Positions 25,818-35,303 of a stretch of DNA of 64,000 nt are shown here, in pieces. This DNA comes from an uncultured Muribaculum sp. (GTDB lineage Bacteria; Bacteroidota; Bacteroidia; Bacteroidales; Muribaculaceae), in contig CAJTSJ010000013.1 of assembly GCA_910578785.1 (NCBI GenBank), forward strand, positions 1 through 64,000, written 5' to 3'. Both the position numbers and the translations under genes were made by a program. The stretch's first letter is position 1; every line of letters begins with the position of its first letter. Below the pieces are notes generated by a model that did not search any database, was not told where the DNA came from, and saw nothing but the letters and a program-made list of their open reading frames with translations.

Positions 25818-25845
25818 ATCGATGGATAGTTATTAAGGTGAATCT

Positions 25846-26871
25846 TTATTTTGTCGGGTCGTGGTAAAGGACGGTCATTCCGGGGCGCAGTTCGGGAATG
25901 TCTTCCAACGGGCGGGCCTTAATCTGGAATGTCTTGCTGTCCCATTCGCCGGTGGCCTTGGTGGCACGCCAGGTGGCATAAGAACCCATGTCGCGCACGT
26001 AATATATCTTGGCCTTTACGGTCTTGTCGAGGGCGGGTATGGTGACTTCGATTTCCTTGCCTATGGTGAGATCGGCAAGCAGATGTTCGCGCACGTTGAA
26101 TGTCACCCACTTATCCTGCAGTTTGAGCAGATTCATGATGGGGGACCCGAGCGATACCAGCTCGCTCTCATGTGGATATATTATGTCGATTTCGCCGTCA
26201 AACGGAGCTACAAGATATTGGTCCTGAAGCAACGCTTCGACCTGCATCACTCCACCTTTGGCCACATCGGTAAGGGCTTTGGCGCTCTCCTTGTCCTCTG
26301 ACTGCGCACCCTCTTTTGCCATCTGGTACTGGCTGCGGGCGGCGTTTTCTCCGGCAACGGCGGCGTCAAATGCGGCCTTTGCTTCGTCGCGTTTCTGTTC
26401 GGAAACCACGTCCTGCTTGTAGAGCGATTCCATGCGCTTGTATGTCTTCTCGCTGATGTTGCGTGCGGCAATGGCCTGCTGCAGGAGGTCGTATGCGCTC
26501 TGAATTATCTGTTTACGCGTTCCGGAGTCGACTTTCTTGTTCTGGGCCGATGCTGCGTTCTCCATGGCTTCGGCCTGATAGAGTTTGGCTTCGGCCAAAG
26601 ATGAATGTATGTGAACGAGCGTATCGCCGGCCTTGACCTGCTGTCCCTCTTCGACATACAGCTCGACTACGCGTCCGGGAAGTTTGCCGGATATTCTTAC
26701 CGATGTGGCTTCTGCCTGGCCTTCGATCAGGTCGGACTTCGGCTTTAAAAACAGGAAGCCTACGAGCGCGAGAAGCGCTACGGCCAGGAATACGATGACG
26801 AGCGTGCCTAACAGTGCGTTGCCCTTTTCGATTTTAACCTGCTGGGAGGATGATTGATCTGCGGTTGCCAT
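25846..26871 (-). CDS. HlyD/EmrA-type periplasmic adaptor protein
   Basis: A membrane fusion protein of 341 residues: one N-terminal transmembrane helix (LGTLVIVFLAVALLALVGF, near 18-37), a biotinyl-lipoyl-like half-motif (GRVVELYVEEGQQVKAGDTL), a long coiled coil (about 80-190), then beta-barrel domains. It bridges the inner-membrane permeases and TolC. ATG 26871 (MATADQSS) leaves an 8-base gap after the TolC gene; an upstream in-frame ATG at 26907 would overlap that gene and is less likely. Confidence 0.9.
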   Translation of the reverse strand: MATADQSSSQQVKIEKGNALLGTLVIVFLAVALLALVGFLFLKPKSDLIEGQAEATSVRISGKLPGRVVELYVEEGQQVKAGDTLVHIHSSLAEAKLYQAEAMENAASAQNKKVDSGTRKQIIQSAYDLLQQAIAARNISEKTYKRMESLYKQDVVSEQKRDEAKAAFDAAVAGENAARSQYQMAKEGAQSEDKESAKALTDVAKGGVMQVEALLQDQYLVAPFDGEIDIIYPHESELVSLGSPIMNLLKLQDKWVTFNVREHLLADLTIGKEIEVTIPALDKTVKAKIYYVRDMGSYATWRATKATGEWDSKTFQIKARPLEDIPELRPGMTVLYHDPTK

Positions 26872-26878
26872 AACAAAT

Positions 26879-28375
26879 CTATTTTTCAGTGTCGTAATAA
26901 TGTTCATAATTCATAGTGCCGAGAACCTTCGACAGGTATACCTTGCATAGGTTTACGTCGATTTCGGCATCGATATTCTCGGAGTTGGCCTTTAGCCATG
27001 CGGTCTGGGCGGCCATCACGTGGTCGGTAGTGGCCATGCCCTCGCGGAAAGCTATCTGCGCGTGGCGTAGGTTTTCGTCGGCGCTGGCAAGGTTGCTTCG
27101 GGTCATGGTATATGTCTTGATGGCCTCGCTCGCCTTGAAGGCTGCCTGGCTCACCTGAAGCTGTATCTTCTCCTTGGCGTCTTCGAGCTGTAGCTTCATG
27201 ATGGTGGTCTCGGCCTTGGCTGCGCGGTACTTGTTGTAGTTGCCTCCCCAGTGCCATAGGGGAATGGTCACCATAGCCCCTATATGGAAAGCTCCGTTGA
27301 AGCGGTTTTTATAGCCGTTGTAAAGGTTCGGGTTTGAGAATGAGTACGCGCCCACGAGGGCCACGTTGGGGAGCATAGACGACAGCGCCACTTTGCTCTG
27401 CTGTTCGGTGATTTTCACTCCGAGTTCGAGCGCGTGCAGGTCAGGGCGGCGTGAATATATTTCGTTCATGTCGTAGACCGTGGCCACCGGCTCGTCGGCA
27501 TCGGGACGCTGATATGAATTTTCATCGCGCAGTGTCATCTCCGTGTTGACCGGAAGTCCGCACAGTTCGGCCAGCGCCATTCTTGACAGGGTCAGTCCAT
27601 TCTCGACCTTAAGGAGGTCAACGTTGGCCTCGTTGAGTTTGACGTCGACGGTCAGCAGGTCGCTTTTAGTGGCGACTCCTTCATTGACCATGGCCTGGAC
27701 GTTGTTGTGGAGCGTGTCAAGCAGATTGACGAAGCTTTTGGCGAGTTCGTGTTTGGCTTTCAGCGACACCACCTGCCAATAAGCGGCATCGACGGCATAT
27801 ATGACATCCTCGGCCGTGTTGTCGTGCATCGATTCGGCGAGTTCCTTGGCATACTTTGTGATTTTGTTCATGGCCACAATCTTTCCGCCCATGAATACGG
27901 GTTGGGTAAGCGTGATGGCTCCGAAGAACACGTTGTGTATGTCGTAGGTCATGGCGTCTTTGGGCAGATAGGCCACCTGCTTGGGCACGGGCTTGCCGTC
28001 GACCATCACCGGCATGCCGTCAGGTCCGGTCACCAGGTCGAAGTTGTAGCCTTTGCCGTCAAACGACATTATGGGAAGATGCTGGTCGGAATCGAATATC
28101 GACAGATTCTTCTGGTTGTACATATACCCGCCTGCGAAGTCAATCGACGGCAGGTATGCGGCAAATGCCTCCTCTTTCTGGTAGTCGGCCTGCTTTATCT
28201 TGGCGGCCTGGATGCGCATTTGCTTGTTGTTGGCCACGGCCATGGCACGGCATGAGTCGAGCGACACGGCCGTCTCGCCGGCTGGCGATGCGGTCTGAGC
28301 CCCGGCGACGGAAACAGTAGCCAGCGCGCCGGCTAAAGCCCAACACTTTAGGTGTCTGAAAATAGAGTGCAGCAT
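26879..28375 (-). CDS. TolC-family outer-membrane efflux protein
   Basis: A 498-residue protein with a signal peptide (cleavage near AGAQT, residue 27) and two outer-membrane efflux protein repeats made of long amphipathic helices. It includes SLDSCRAMAVANNKQMRIQ near 40 and a C-terminal half from MNEIYSRRPDLHALEL. It forms the trimeric exit duct for the exporter encoded by the next three genes. A -7 box lies 69 bases upstream. Confidence 0.92.
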   Translation of the reverse strand: MLHSIFRHLKCWALAGALATVSVAGAQTASPAGETAVSLDSCRAMAVANNKQMRIQAAKIKQADYQKEEAFAAYLPSIDFAGGYMYNQKNLSIFDSDQHLPIMSFDGKGYNFDLVTGPDGMPVMVDGKPVPKQVAYLPKDAMTYDIHNVFFGAITLTQPVFMGGKIVAMNKITKYAKELAESMHDNTAEDVIYAVDAAYWQVVSLKAKHELAKSFVNLLDTLHNNVQAMVNEGVATKSDLLTVDVKLNEANVDLLKVENGLTLSRMALAELCGLPVNTEMTLRDENSYQRPDADEPVATVYDMNEIYSRRPDLHALELGVKITEQQSKVALSSMLPNVALVGAYSFSNPNLYNGYKNRFNGAFHIGAMVTIPLWHWGGNYNKYRAAKAETTIMKLQLEDAKEKIQLQVSQAAFKASEAIKTYTMTRSNLASADENLRHAQIAFREGMATTDHVMAAQTAWLKANSENIDAEIDVNLCKVYLSKVLGTMNYEHYYDTEK

Positions 28376-28443
28376 AAGATACTTATATACCCTCGGTTAC
28401 GTAAATAATAGCGACGGAAATTCCCGATGGGATTTTCCCGTTG

Positions 28444-28451
28444 CAAATATA
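28444..28451 (-). promoter_or_regulatory. -7 box of the efflux operon
   Basis: Minus-strand TATATTTG, an exact TAnnTTTG match with transcription start expected near 28437. It gives a leader of about 60 bases before the tolC-type gene. Confidence 0.5.
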
Positions 28452-28573
28452 ACCGAATTAATTGGTAAATAGTTTTATGCGCAACGATTAATATCCGCCG
28501 AAATTCGCTTAAATTTGGTCAGTTTTTCGGTGCTAATTCCCCGGGCTTTAACATTTGTTGCGTAAAGCGTTCC

Positions 28574-29203
28574 TTATTTCAGTCGTCGGCGCACGTAGTC
28601 GCAGACCACTTCGGCCACGTCGTCCATTGGCATCAGCGACGAGTCGATGGTCAGGTCGTAGGTCTTGGCGTCGCCCCAGGTCTTGTCGGTATAGAAGTTG
28701 TAGTAGCTTGCGCGGAGTTTGTTGGTCTTTTCGGCCAGGGAGCGCGCCTGCTGTTCGGTCAGGCTGTCGCCGCGCTTCATGATACGCTTGACGCACTCTT
28801 CGATGGGGGCGTGGACGAACACGTTGATGCACCGCGGATGGTCGCGCAGGACATAGTCGGAGCTTCGGCCGACGATGACGCACGACGATTTTTCGGCAAG
28901 CGAATGGATTAGGTCGCTCATGGCACGATACAGATTGTCGTCGCTTATAGAGGTCGATCCGGTGTAGACGGTGTAGGGGTTGTAGCCCATTGAGAACGAG
29001 AATATGCCGTTGAGGAATTTCGGAAACTTTTCATCGCTCCGTTTGAAGAATTCCTCGCTGACCCCGGCCTTCTTGGCGGCTTCAAGCAGGAGCTCCTTGT
29101 CGTAGTATGTTATGCCGAGTTTCTTGGCCAGGCACATGCCCAGCTCCCTTCCGCCACTGCCAAACTGGCGTCCGATAGTGATGACAAAGTTGTTTTTATC
29201 CAT
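28574..29203 (-). CDS. Cytidylate kinase-like P-loop protein
   Basis: A 209-residue protein of the cytidylate-kinase-like (AAA_26) family with P-loop GRQFGSGGRELG (11-22), IVGRSSDYVLRDHP near 105 and an Arg-rich lid region (MKRGDSLTEQQARSLAEKTNK). True Cmk enzymes differ in the nucleotide-binding insert, so the substrate is not certain. It is transcribed alone, divergent from the next gene. Confidence 0.85.
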   Translation of the reverse strand: MDKNNFVITIGRQFGSGGRELGMCLAKKLGITYYDKELLLEAAKKAGVSEEFFKRSDEKFPKFLNGIFSFSMGYNPYTVYTGSTSISDDNLYRAMSDLIHSLAEKSSCVIVGRSSDYVLRDHPRCINVFVHAPIEECVKRIMKRGDSLTEQQARSLAEKTNKLRASYYNFYTDKTWGDAKTYDLTIDSSLMPMDDVAEVVCDYVRRRLK

Positions 29204-29223
29204 AATTATGGGTTTGAATGAGA

Positions 29224-29260
29224 CAAATTTAGTGCTTTTATCGGAAAATTACTATCTTTG
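29224..29260. promoter_or_regulatory. Divergent promoter pair
   Basis: Two -7 boxes lie back to back: TAAATTTG on the minus strand (29224-29231) for the cytidylate-kinase-like gene, and TATCTTTG on the plus strand (29253-29260) for the small gene at 29285. The regions for RNA polymerase binding overlap, so the two promoters may interfere. Confidence 0.5.
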
Positions 29261-29284
29261 TGGCAATAGATTATCATCAAAATT

Positions 29285-29656
29285 ATGAGCGACGAACTGA
29301 AAAAGCTTTTAAGCAACGACACGGACGGTCTGATGACCTATGAATATATTGCCAATCACATCAACGATATCGACCCTGTCATCGACATGCTGATTGACCA
29401 GATGATATCGGTCGACATGAACGGACAGTTTCTGGTCAGCGCCGCACGCTATCTGTCGGCCATCGACAAGGATAAGTACCATGAGGGCATAAGCCGTCTG
29501 ATAGCGGCCGCCATCGACAAGGACCGCGAACATAAATATATAGGCGACCTTCTGACTCTGTGGGGCAACGACTATGAGTCGCGTCTGGATGAGCTAAATG
29601 CTACCGACAACAACTTCCGCAGAATATATAAGCGCCTTTTCCCAACCAGCATATAA
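29285..29656 (+). CDS. Conserved hypothetical protein
   Basis: A 123-residue, mostly helical acidic protein starting MSDELKKLLSND, without signal peptide or membrane segment. I do not recognise a named family. It has its own promoter and precedes the cyclophilin gene by only 9 bases, so it is probably cotranscribed with the cyclophilin and M16 peptidase genes. Confidence 0.7.
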   Translation: MSDELKKLLSNDTDGLMTYEYIANHINDIDPVIDMLIDQMISVDMNGQFLVSAARYLSAIDKDKYHEGISRLIAAAIDKDREHKYIGDLLTLWGNDYESRLDELNATDNNFRRIYKRLFPTSI

Positions 29657-29665
29657 TTTAGATTA

Positions 29666-30550
29666 ATGAGAATGATTAAAACTTTGTGCGCTCTTGCCAC
29701 ACTGACCTTGTGGCTGTGCGCATGCGGCAACGCGTCGAAGGCCGCGAGTGCCGATGCAAACAATAAACAAGATAACCAAATGACTACTGCTCAAACCGAT
29801 TCTAACTCTGTGGTGGTGGACATCACCACTACTCTCGGCGACATCAAGGTGTTGCTGTACGGCGACACTCCCAAACACCGTGACAACTTTGTGAAACTCG
29901 TGAACGAAGGTTTTTATAACGGAGTGCTGTTCCACCGTGTCATAAATGAATTTATGGTACAGACCGGCGACCCCGACTCCAAAACCGCCGCTCCCGGGCA
30001 GATGCTCGGATCCGGCGATCCCGGCTATACGCTCGAAGCCGAATTTGTCTATCCCAAGCACTTCCATAAGCGCGGAGCCCTTGCCGCCGCACGTACAGGC
30101 GACGAGGCAAATCCCGAACGTCGTTCGTCGGGTTCGCAGTTCTATATCGTTACAGGAAAGGCCTATAACGAGGGTCAGCTCGACCAGATGGAAAAGCAGA
30201 TGCAGATGATGCAGCAGCAGGACATATTCAACAAGCTTGTGGCTGAACGCCGCGACACCGTGATGGCGTTGCGCCGCAACCGCGACCAGGCCGGACTTCA
30301 GAAGCTTCAGGAAGAGCTTATCGCAATAACCGAAAAGCAGGCCGCCGAGAATCCGGTGAAAATGACTCCGGAACAGCGTCAGGCATATACTACCGTAGGA
30401 GGTACGCCCCATCTTGACGGTGCGTATACCGTGTTCGGCGAAGTGCTTGAAGGCATGGACGTGGTGGATAAAATCCAGAAGGTCGAGACCGGTGCGGCCG
30501 ACCGTCCTGTCGAAGACGTGAAGATTATAAAGATGTCAATCGAAAAATGA
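29666..30550 (+). CDS. Cyclophilin-type peptidyl-prolyl isomerase lipoprotein
   Basis: The protein has a lipoprotein signal peptide with Cys20 (LWLCAC), a ~25-residue linker, then a cyclophilin domain from VVVDITTTLGDIKV. Active-site landmarks are FHRVINEFMVQTGDP near 92 and SSGSQFYIVTGK near 153. The domain is interrupted by a charged helical insertion (about 165-235) before its last strands (HLDGAYTVFGEV). It probably assists folding of envelope proteins in the periplasm. Its stop overlaps the start of the peptidase gene (ATGA). Confidence 0.92.
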   Translation: MRMIKTLCALATLTLWLCACGNASKAASADANNKQDNQMTTAQTDSNSVVVDITTTLGDIKVLLYGDTPKHRDNFVKLVNEGFYNGVLFHRVINEFMVQTGDPDSKTAAPGQMLGSGDPGYTLEAEFVYPKHFHKRGALAAARTGDEANPERRSSGSQFYIVTGKAYNEGQLDQMEKQMQMMQQQDIFNKLVAERRDTVMALRRNRDQAGLQKLQEELIAITEKQAAENPVKMTPEQRQAYTTVGGTPHLDGAYTVFGEVLEGMDVVDKIQKVETGAADRPVEDVKIIKMSIEK

Positions 30551-31782
30551 TTCTGACAAACCGGTTTACCTTGTCCAACGGACTTCGGGTCGTACACCAT
30601 CAAAATAGTGCCACTGCAATGGTGGCACTAAACATATTGTATAATGTGGGCAGCCGCGACGAGCATCCGTCGCGGACGGGCATGGCGCACTTGTTTGAGC
30701 ATCTTATGTTCGGCGGCTCGGAGAACATACCCGAGTTTGACAAGGCGCTCGAAAGTGCCGGCGGTACCAACAACGCCTGGACCAACTGTGATTTCACTAA
30801 CTTCTACGATATAGTGCCTGCCCATAATGTAGAGACTGCATTTTGGCTTGAAAGCGACCGGATGAAGTCTCTCGCTTTTTCCGACAAAGCTTTGGAGGTC
30901 CAGCGCCAGGTGGTGTGCGAGGAGTTCAAGCAGGTGTGTCTCAATCAGCCTTATGGCGATCTCTACCATCATCTGAACCGTCTGGCTTTCAAGGAACATC
31001 CATACCGCCATCCCGTAATAGGCAAGGAGTTGTCGCATATCGAAGGGGTGACGCAGGACATGGTCAGAACCTTCTTCCACAGCCATTATGCCCCTAACAA
31101 TGCGGTGCTTGCCGTGGTGGGAAATATTTCGGTCGACGATGTGCGCGAATATGCCGAAAAGTGGTTTGGCCCGATTCCTTCTCGAGGCATTTCTCCCCGC
31201 GACTATCCGCCGGAACCGGTGCAGACCGAGCCTCGGCGCGGCGTGGCATACGGCAGAGTGCCGCAGACGCTGATAGTCAAGGCTTACCACATGCCGGGAT
31301 ATGTCGATCCGGATTATCCGGCGTGCGATCTTATCACAGATTTGCTTGCGTCGGGACGTACATCGCGATTTTACCGAAATCTGGTGATGTCGTCAGACTT
31401 GTTTACCCGTGCCGATGCTTCCGTTGTCGGTTCGGAGGAGCCGGGACTGATGTTGCTGATGGGAGCGCTTCGCGACGGTGCCGACGAGTCTGCGGCGGAG
31501 GCCGCACTGGAAGCCGAAGCATTGTCGCTTGTCGGCAATCCGCCTTCTGACTATGAGTTCGAGCGTACACTCAACCTGTTTGAGTCGCGCCAGACCTTCG
31601 GGTCGATGAGCTACGTCAACCTGGCCTCCACTTTAGCCATGTGCGAGATGCACGGCGAGTCGTTTGACAGCATCATTCCGCGCTATCGAAGTGTAAGGGT
31701 CGCCGACATCGTGAGGGTGGCTTCCGCCATACTGCGCCCGGAGAACTGCACTACGCTTGTCTACCGCCCGAAAAACGACTGA
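30547..31782 (+). CDS. M16-family zinc metallopeptidase
   Basis: A 411-residue pitrilysin-type peptidase with the inverted zinc motif HLFEH (His48, Glu51, His52) and a downstream conserved Glu in the VVCEEFKQ region. The C-terminal half is the second M16 domain. It has no signal peptide, so it is likely cytoplasmic, unlike its lipoprotein neighbour. Translation is coupled to the cyclophilin gene by a 4-base overlap. Confidence 0.93.
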   Translation: MILTNRFTLSNGLRVVHHQNSATAMVALNILYNVGSRDEHPSRTGMAHLFEHLMFGGSENIPEFDKALESAGGTNNAWTNCDFTNFYDIVPAHNVETAFWLESDRMKSLAFSDKALEVQRQVVCEEFKQVCLNQPYGDLYHHLNRLAFKEHPYRHPVIGKELSHIEGVTQDMVRTFFHSHYAPNNAVLAVVGNISVDDVREYAEKWFGPIPSRGISPRDYPPEPVQTEPRRGVAYGRVPQTLIVKAYHMPGYVDPDYPACDLITDLLASGRTSRFYRNLVMSSDLFTRADASVVGSEEPGLMLLMGALRDGADESAAEAALEAEALSLVGNPPSDYEFERTLNLFESRQTFGSMSYVNLASTLAMCEMHGESFDSIIPRYRSVRVADIVRVASAILRPENCTTLVYRPKND

Positions 31783-31861
31783 TAATAGCCTGAAATATAT
31801 CGATAAAGGGTCTGAAAATTCTTTTTTGAGATAAAATTGATGTTATTATCAAAATTATACC

Positions 31862-31869
31862 TATATTTG
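31862..31869 (+). promoter_or_regulatory. -7 box upstream of the DUF349 gene
   Basis: TATATTTG, an exact TAnnTTTG match, 63 bases before the ATG. A TTG lies 22 bases upstream, so the -33 element is off-spacing. Confidence 0.45.
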
Positions 31870-31932
31870 GGAAATTAATGAAAAATTTAGGCATGGAGCT
31901 TGTCTTCATGTTATTAATAACTAATCATAAAT

Positions 31933-33792
31933 ATGGAATTGCGTGACCAGTCCTCAGCGGAAGAAGTTCGCCAGGACGTAACCTTGACCGAGAGTGCAGC
32001 TGACACTCCCATTGAAAATACTGAAATTATTGAAGTCGCACCGGTGTCTGACACCAACAAACCTGACGAAGAAGTAGCATCCGAACCGACAAAACAGATG
32101 ACCAAAGACGAGATAGTCGATGCGCTTGAGGCTATAAGTCAGAAAGACGGGGCTGAGATCAACCGCGATGAAGTTGCACATCTTAAGCAGGTGTTCTACG
32201 CAATCCGCAAGAACGAACTGTTGCAGGAGAAGCAGGAATTCCTTGACAAAGGCAACGAGGAGAGCGCATTCGCACCTATGCCCGACGCACTGGAAGAGAA
32301 GATGCACGGCCTGCTGAATGTGATTAAAGAGAAAAAAGCTGAATTTATGGCGTCTCAGGATGCTGAACGCAAGGCTAATCTTGAAAAGAAACTTGCCATC
32401 ATCGATGAGTTGATTAAGATGGCCGACGACACAGATAATGTCAACCGTCATTTCGCGCGTTTCCGTGAACTTACCAATGAATTTAAGACGGTAGGGGAAG
32501 TTCCTGCTACCGACATGACCGAAGTATGGCGCAATTATCAGGCGGCGGTGGAGCGTTTCTACGATCAGCTTAAGGTCAACAAGGATCTCCGCGACTATGA
32601 CTTCAAGAAGAATCTCGACCAGAAGCAGATGCTTATAGCCGAAGCCGAGAAGCTTGGCGAGGAGGCCGATGTAATCACTGCATTCCGCCGTCTGCAGGAG
32701 CTTCACGAAAAATGGCGTGAGATTGGCCCGGTGGCCAAGGAACTGCGCGACGAAATCTGGAACAAGTTTAAGGATGCGTCGGCTGTGGTCAATAAGAAGT
32801 ATCAGACGTTCTTCGAAGCCCGCAAGGCCCGTGAACGCGAAAATGAAGATAAAAAGACCGCTATCTGCGAGCGTATAGAGGCTCTTGACTTTGCCTCGCT
32901 TAAATCGCATGCCGCATGGGAGCAGATGACCAAAGAGATTCTGGCCGCGCAGGACGACTGGAAGAAGCTCGGATTCGCGTCAAAGAAGGTCAACAATGCC
33001 CTGTTTGCGCGTTTCAGAAAGACCTGCGACGAGTTCTTTGCTAAAAAAGCCGAATATTTCAAGGCTATCCGCGACAGCCATTCATCGAATCTTGAAAAAA
33101 AGACAGCTTTGTGTGAGCGTGCCGAAGCCTTGAAGGACAGTACCGACTGGCGCAAGACTGGCGATGAATTCGTGGCTCTGCAGAAGGAGTGGAAGACCAT
33201 CGGCCCGGTCGACAAGAAGTATAGCGATGCCGTATGGAAACGCTTCCTCGAGGCCTGCGACTACTTCTTTGAACAGCGCAAGAAGGCTACTTCTGGCACA
33301 CGTAAGTCGGAGCATGCCAATCTTAAGGCTAAGCATGAGATAATAGAGTCTCTTAAGGCCATAGATGAAAACCTGAAGCGCGAGGATGCCGTCAAGAAGG
33401 TACGCGAGCTTATGGCCCAGTGGCAGCAGGTAGGGCATGTGCCGTTTAAAGAGAAGGACAAGGTCTATGAGGCTTACCGCGCTGTGGTCAACGAGCTATA
33501 TGACAAGCTCGACATGAAGGAGAATCGAGCACAGATGGCCAACTTTGCAAACAGCATAGAGGAAATCGGCAACGATGAGAACCGTCTGTACCGCGAACGC
33601 GAACGTCTGACCCGCGCCTACGAACAAAAACGCAATGAACTTAAAACTTATGAAAATAATTTAGGCTTTTTCAACGTTAAGTCAAAAGGAGGCAACTCCC
33701 TTCTTCACGATACGGAGCGCAAGATGCAGCGAATCAAGGACGAGCTGGCTTCGCTTCAGGAGAAGATTAAGATCATTGACAGCAAACTTTGA
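31933..33792 (+). CDS. DUF349-repeat protein
   Basis: A 619-residue, charged, almost entirely helical protein. After an acidic ~60-residue N-terminus it contains several DUF349 repeats, each with an aromatic/basic pattern such as EKWREIGPVAKELRDEIWNKF near 257 and KEWKTIGPVDKKYSDAVWKRF near 418. A C-terminal coiled coil follows. Bacteroidetes carry such proteins widely and the molecular role is unknown. It is monocistronic, with its own promoter and terminator. Confidence 0.9.
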   Translation: MELRDQSSAEEVRQDVTLTESAADTPIENTEIIEVAPVSDTNKPDEEVASEPTKQMTKDEIVDALEAISQKDGAEINRDEVAHLKQVFYAIRKNELLQEKQEFLDKGNEESAFAPMPDALEEKMHGLLNVIKEKKAEFMASQDAERKANLEKKLAIIDELIKMADDTDNVNRHFARFRELTNEFKTVGEVPATDMTEVWRNYQAAVERFYDQLKVNKDLRDYDFKKNLDQKQMLIAEAEKLGEEADVITAFRRLQELHEKWREIGPVAKELRDEIWNKFKDASAVVNKKYQTFFEARKARERENEDKKTAICERIEALDFASLKSHAAWEQMTKEILAAQDDWKKLGFASKKVNNALFARFRKTCDEFFAKKAEYFKAIRDSHSSNLEKKTALCERAEALKDSTDWRKTGDEFVALQKEWKTIGPVDKKYSDAVWKRFLEACDYFFEQRKKATSGTRKSEHANLKAKHEIIESLKAIDENLKREDAVKKVRELMAQWQQVGHVPFKEKDKVYEAYRAVVNELYDKLDMKENRAQMANFANSIEEIGNDENRLYRERERLTRAYEQKRNELKTYENNLGFFNVKSKGGNSLLHDTERKMQRIKDELASLQEKIKIIDSKL

Positions 33793-33844
33793 TTGAATGG
33801 ATTCGGCGGTGACATGGCCCCGAATCTGAATATAGCTTTGACAC

Positions 33845-33874
33845 GGGCACTTTCCGCTATGCGGAAAAGTGCTC
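33845..33874 (+). terminator. Terminator of the DUF349 gene
   Basis: Stem GCACTTTCCGC with GCGGAAAAGTGC (one bulged A) and a 3-base loop, followed by TTGTCTTTT. It lies about 55 bases after the stop codon. A GTG at 33869 falls within its 3' arm and is not a credible start for the next gene. Confidence 0.75.
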
Positions 33875-33907
33875 TTGTCTTTTCATAAGAACGCAATAAG
33901 ATATATC

Positions 33908-35293
33908 GTGAACGGACAGGGCAAATATGGCAAATATCTGCAGACTATCGAGATGCTTACCGGATTTTTCGTGGTAAATCTCGATTACATCATCGCGAGC
34001 ATATTCGATGCCGACATACTCGGATTCCGCTGGAAAGTGACGTGGCTGATAATCAACGTCTGCTATCTGCCGGTGGTAGTGATGATGTGGCGCACTCCGA
34101 TACCGAGGTCGCTCCATGTCGACAAGATTGTGAGGCTGGCGCTGCAGGCCGTCTGTATGCATGCTCTGTTCTTTTTTTCAATACTGACGTTCCTTGACTC
34201 ATGGGTGCACAATGTGTCGTTCTACGTATGGTTTTACGTCAGTATGGTGGTCATGCTGCCATTGGGATGGACTTTGTGCCGTCTGTTTGTCAAGAAGCTC
34301 AGACGAAAGGGCCGCAACTACAGCGCGGCTGTGATAGTGGGCACTAATCCTACTGCCCTGTGGTTGCGCGAAGAGATGCTTTCCGACCCGGGTTACGGAT
34401 ATAAATGCTGGGGATTCTTTTCGAAGGACCGCGACGATGCGATGGCCGATGCCGAAAATTATCTGGGCACGGTAGACGACCTTGAGGACTTTATAGGCAA
34501 AAACGAGGTGCGCGAAATATACTATACGCTCTCCGGAGAGGATTATGAGACCATGCACCGTGTCATAAAGATAGCCGACGACAATGTGCTTCATTTCTAT
34601 TATGTGCCGCCGTTGAGCAAGTATGTGAGCCGAGCCGCACGGTTGAGCAATATAGGACAGGTCCCGGTGCTCAACATACGCAAGTATCCGCTGTCGGGGA
34701 CAGTAAACCGTGTGCTCAAGCGGGCTTTTGACGTTGCTATGTCTTCGGCGTTTCTGTTGGTGTCGCCGATAATTTTCATCCCGGTGGCGGTGGCTATAAA
34801 GATTTCATCGCCTGGTCCTGTGTTTTTCCGTCAGAGGCGTACGGGCTATCTTGGCAAGGAATTTAACTGCTGGAAGTTCCGCACGATGAGGGTGAATGCC
34901 GACAGCGACAAGGTGCAGGCGGGCAGAAACGATGTGCGTGTGACCAGACTCGGTGAATTCCTTCGCCATAGCAGCATTGACGAACTCCCGCAGTTTATTA
35001 ATGTGCTTAAGGGCGACATGTCGGTTGTGGGTCCGCGTCCGCACATGATCAAGCATACCGATGACTATCGTAAACTGATAGACAAGTACATGACGAGACA
35101 CCTGATAAAGCCCGGCATAACCGGATGGGCGCAGGTCAAGGGGTTCCGTGGCCAGACGGAAGAGCTGTGGCAGATGGAGAAGCGTGTCGAAAACGATGTC
35201 TGGTATATTGAAAACTGGAGCTTCCTGCTCGACATAAAGATAATAGTGCTGACGGTGATCAACGTCTTCAGAGGCGAGGAAAATGCCTTCTGA
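33908..35293 (+). CDS. Polyprenyl-phosphate sugar-1-phosphate transferase (WcaJ-type)
   Basis: An initiating transferase that moves a sugar-1-phosphate onto undecaprenyl phosphate. It has four N-terminal transmembrane helices, a Rossmann-like middle domain (AAVIVGTNPTALWLREEML), a fifth helix, and the C-terminal bacterial sugar transferase domain with KRAFDVAMSSAFLL, FRTMRVNADSD, SIDELPQFINVLKGDMS and VGPRPH. GTG 33908 (461 residues) was chosen because the longer GTG start lies in a terminator stem. No other glycan gene adjoins it, so it could start chains for unlinked clusters, including that at 16-23 kb (inference). Confidence 0.9.
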   Translation: MNGQGKYGKYLQTIEMLTGFFVVNLDYIIASIFDADILGFRWKVTWLIINVCYLPVVVMMWRTPIPRSLHVDKIVRLALQAVCMHALFFFSILTFLDSWVHNVSFYVWFYVSMVVMLPLGWTLCRLFVKKLRRKGRNYSAAVIVGTNPTALWLREEMLSDPGYGYKCWGFFSKDRDDAMADAENYLGTVDDLEDFIGKNEVREIYYTLSGEDYETMHRVIKIADDNVLHFYYVPPLSKYVSRAARLSNIGQVPVLNIRKYPLSGTVNRVLKRAFDVAMSSAFLLVSPIIFIPVAVAIKISSPGPVFFRQRRTGYLGKEFNCWKFRTMRVNADSDKVQAGRNDVRVTRLGEFLRHSSIDELPQFINVLKGDMSVVGPRPHMIKHTDDYRKLIDKYMTRHLIKPGITGWAQVKGFRGQTEELWQMEKRVENDVWYIENWSFLLDIKIIVLTVINVFRGEENAF

Positions 35294-35303
35294 TGTGATT
35301 CGC

